DNA of 23,740 nt from Roseovarius sp. (GTDB taxonomy: Bacteria > Pseudomonadota > Alphaproteobacteria > Rhodobacterales > Rhodobacteraceae), in contig JALQUE010000397.1 in NCBI GenBank assembly GCA_023260815.1, positions 1-23,740 of the forward strand, in the 5' to 3' direction. Position numbers and translations under genes: made by a program. Below, in pieces: positions 21,923 to 23,740 of the stretch (positions are counted from its first letter, which is position 1; each line of letters begins with the position of its first letter). The notes beneath the pieces are model-generated. The model was not told the origin of the DNA. It saw only the letters and a program-made list of their open reading frames with translations, and ran no database searches.

Positions 21923-23740
21923 ATGAGACTGAAACTTCTTTTCGAAGTTTTCCTTACTTTAATCTTGTTGTTTTCCCTGCCGTCAACTGGTCACGCACTG
22001 ACCCAAAAAAAGTTGGAAAACGGCATGAGCGCAGGCACTCGAACGTCTATTGGCACGATCTCAATTTCTGTGGCGGAAACCGGGCAAGCGTTCGATATTC
22101 AGCCACAATCAAGCCAAACTGAAACCATGAACGCGATCTATCCCAGTGCCTCAGTTATTGCACTGCCGGAGATTTTAGAGATGTCGCGTTTAGAAAACAT
22201 GAGCTTGTCACTTCTGCCAGTAGGCCCTGCCGGCAGCACCCAAAACCGCGAGAACGCAAATCCATTGCAAAGCTTTGGATGGGGCGCATGGGCGCCTCAG
22301 ACATTCAACCAACCCTGGACAACGTCGCGTGAGCAGGGCGGAGCCGAGAATGCGACACAAAATGTCGCCGCCACATTTGGCGGGTTCAACACATGGACCG
22401 TCCCAAGCGTTTTCACAAGCGGCGTATCCTTCTGGCAAACCAGTGGCGAAAGCGCGTCCTTTCCAACAATCTGGGGCCGCGCTTCCGACGCCACCTCGGG
22501 TAACACCTGGCAGACTGGCGGCGAGAATGGCGGGAACCAGATCGCCTCTCTCAGCTTTTTGCAGCCAGTGCGTACTTTCGATTTTCTCTTCGGGCTTTCC
22601 GGCATTTCCACACCTCCGGTAGCGCCACAGGTCACGCCCGTCACGCAACCAATCCCCCAGCCCACGCCCACCACATCAACACCCGAGGTTCCGCCCGAAA
22701 CCGATATGTCGATGTCCGGCGATATGGACATGGGCGGTGACACCACCGATCACAGCTCCCACGATATGGGCGGCGACACCACCGATCACGGCTCTCACGA
22801 CATGGGCGGTGACACCACCGATCACAGCTCACACGACATGGGCAGCGACACCACCGATCACAGCTCCCACGACATGGACAGTGGCCACGATCATGTCGAG
22901 ACGACCCAACCGGTTGGCGGCCTGCCTCTGGAGGCGACGCAAACCGAAATCGACGCTTATGTACAGTCCATCACTACCGCCCCCGACATGGATCACTCCA
23001 TGCATATGGACGACATGGGCAAGATGATGGAGCACGGTGAATTGCTCGATCTGGTGCCCCGCGCCGAGGCAACACATATTGCGATCCGCAGCGGCGATTG
23101 GTTCGATCCGGCCACATGGCACAACGGCCTCGTTCCCGGGGATGATGCCAAGGTCTTGATCCCGAAAGACATCTCCATTCGCTATAATGGTGAAAGCGAC
23201 GCGTCGCTCTTTACCCTGCGCGTGGATGGCGAGCTGAGTTTTGCAACCGATATGAACACCAAGATGCTGATCGATACCTTTGTCGTCGACAGCAGCGGGC
23301 GTCTGGAAATCGGCACCAAGGACAACCCGGTTCAAAGTGCTTTCGACACCAAGATCATTTTCGCCAATAACGGCGATATCGACGTGAGTTGGGATCCGAC
23401 ATTGCTGTCCCGGGGTCTGATCTCGCATGGTCAGGTAGACATTCACGGCGCGGAAAAGACCGAATTCCTAAAGGTCGCCGATGCCCCCATGGCGGGCGAT
23501 ACACAGATCATCCTGTCCGAGATCCCGCAAAACTGGTCGGTCGGCGATACGATTGTCATCACCGGCACACACAAGCAAGGCTGGCAATGGGATGGCGAAA
23601 AGATGCGTCCTTTCGAAAGCCAGGACGAAGAGGTGACGATCACCGCGATCGACGGCAATACGATCACGATCGGTGAGCCTCTCAAATTCGACCACGACAC
23701 GCCGCGCGACGATCTGGCCGCCTATGTCGCCAACATGACC
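21923..23740 (+). CDS. Secreted G8-domain protein with Met/His/Asp repeats, 3' partial
   Basis: An uninterrupted frame of 606 codons runs from the ATG at 21923 off the right edge. AAAGG lies 11 bases before the start. The signal peptide is clear: hydrophobic core FLTLILLFSL, likely cleavage after GHA at residue 25. Residues about 125-225 are rich in Gly, Ser, Thr and aromatic residues. A Pro/Thr-rich linker (about 238-265) and four 12-residue Met/His/Asp repeats (270-317) follow. From about residue 388, SGDWFDPATWHNGLVPGDDAKVLIP is the opening of a G8 domain (W..W..G.VP pattern), which continues to at least residue 510. G8 domains are beta-rich extracellular modules known from CEMIP/TMEM2-like and PKHD1-like proteins, often followed by a parallel beta-helix. 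The protein is probably surface-exposed or secreted and could bind or process the polysaccharide. That role is inferred from context. Confidence 0.85.
   Translation, partial: MRLKLLFEVFLTLILLFSLPSTGHALTQKKLENGMSAGTRTSIGTISISVAETGQAFDIQPQSSQTETMNAIYPSASVIALPEILEMSRLENMSLSLLPVGPAGSTQNRENANPLQSFGWGAWAPQTFNQPWTTSREQGGAENATQNVAATFGGFNTWTVPSVFTSGVSFWQTSGESASFPTIWGRASDATSGNTWQTGGENGGNQIASLSFLQPVRTFDFLFGLSGISTPPVAPQVTPVTQPIPQPTPTTSTPEVPPETDMSMSGDMDMGGDTTDHSSHDMGGDTTDHGSHDMGGDTTDHSSHDMGSDTTDHSSHDMDSGHDHVETTQPVGGLPLEATQTEIDAYVQSITTAPDMDHSMHMDDMGKMMEHGELLDLVPRAEATHIAIRSGDWFDPATWHNGLVPGDDAKVLIPKDISIRYNGESDASLFTLRVDGELSFATDMNTKMLIDTFVVDSSGRLEIGTKDNPVQSAFDTKIIFANNGDIDVSWDPTLLSRGLISHGQVDIHGAEKTEFLKVADAPMAGDTQIILSEIPQNWSVGDTIVITGTHKQGWQWDGEKMRPFESQDEEVTITAIDGNTITIGEPLKFDHDTPRDDLAAYVANMT
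22730..22873 (+). repeat. Four tandem 36-base repeats encoding M-G-G-D-T-T-D-H-S-S-H-D
   Basis: Units at 22730, 22766, 22802 and 22838 are 36 bases each; the DNA differs mainly at silent positions, and a partial fifth unit (MDSGHDH) follows at 22874. Each unit contributes two His, three Asp and one Met. A further cluster, DMDHSMHMDDMGKMMEH, lies about 35 codons downstream. The composition suggests binding of a divalent metal or copper, or a flexible acidic spacer. Confidence 0.9.

Overview
The window is the interior of an exopolysaccharide or capsule biosynthesis locus. The organism is most likely an alphaproteobacterium of the Rhodobacterales (roseobacter group). I base this on the ExoY-type sugar phosphotransferase ending in GTGC, the pairing of a separate Wzz with a separate BY-kinase, the codon usage and the GC-rich coding DNA. 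This is a judgement from sequence style, not a database match. I see no rRNA, tRNA, insertion sequence, phage gene or CRISPR array.

Layout. (1) 1-1511, rightward: an O-antigen polymerase/ligase-like membrane protein that is already open at the left edge, so its 5' end is missing. (2) 1537-3099, leftward: a secreted protein of unknown function. (3) 3407-6410, rightward: a family 2 glycosyltransferase and a half-size ABC exporter resembling lipid-linked oligosaccharide flippases. (4) 17588 down to 6450, one long leftward series: priming sugar phosphotransferase, large TPR lipoprotein, family 4 glycosyltransferase, small HAD phosphatase, two tandem sulfotransferases, a nucleotidyltransferase-like/kinase fusion, a stand-alone nucleotidyltransferase, and a 612-residue glycosyltransferase-like protein. 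(5) 18123-21758, rightward: ExeA-like ATPase, Wzz-type chain-length protein and BY-kinase-type ATPase, tightly spaced. (6) 21923 to the right edge: a secreted G8-domain protein with a Met/His/Asp repeat, open at the 3' end.

How it fits together (inference). The ExoY-like enzyme would load the first sugar onto undecaprenyl phosphate and the GT2, GT4 and 612-residue proteins would extend it. The ABC protein could flip the product, the Wzy-like protein could polymerise it, and Wzz with the BY-kinase, ATPase and TPR lipoprotein would control length and export. The central leftward block looks like a variable tailoring module that adds sulfate and probably a second, phospho-activated substituent made by kinase, nucleotidyltransferase and HAD enzymes. 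The TPR lipoprotein, ATPase, Wzz and kinase resemble the set found beside exosortase XrtA, but no exosortase and no Wza-type outer-membrane exporter lie in this window.

Most notable points: a one-base frameshift in a T6 tract at the start of the second sulfotransferase, shown by comparison with its neighbouring paralogue; the HAD/kinase/nucleotidyltransferase cassette with unknown product; and the G8 protein with four 12-residue metal-binding-like repeats. The G8 gene is easy to miss because it has no stop codon inside the window.
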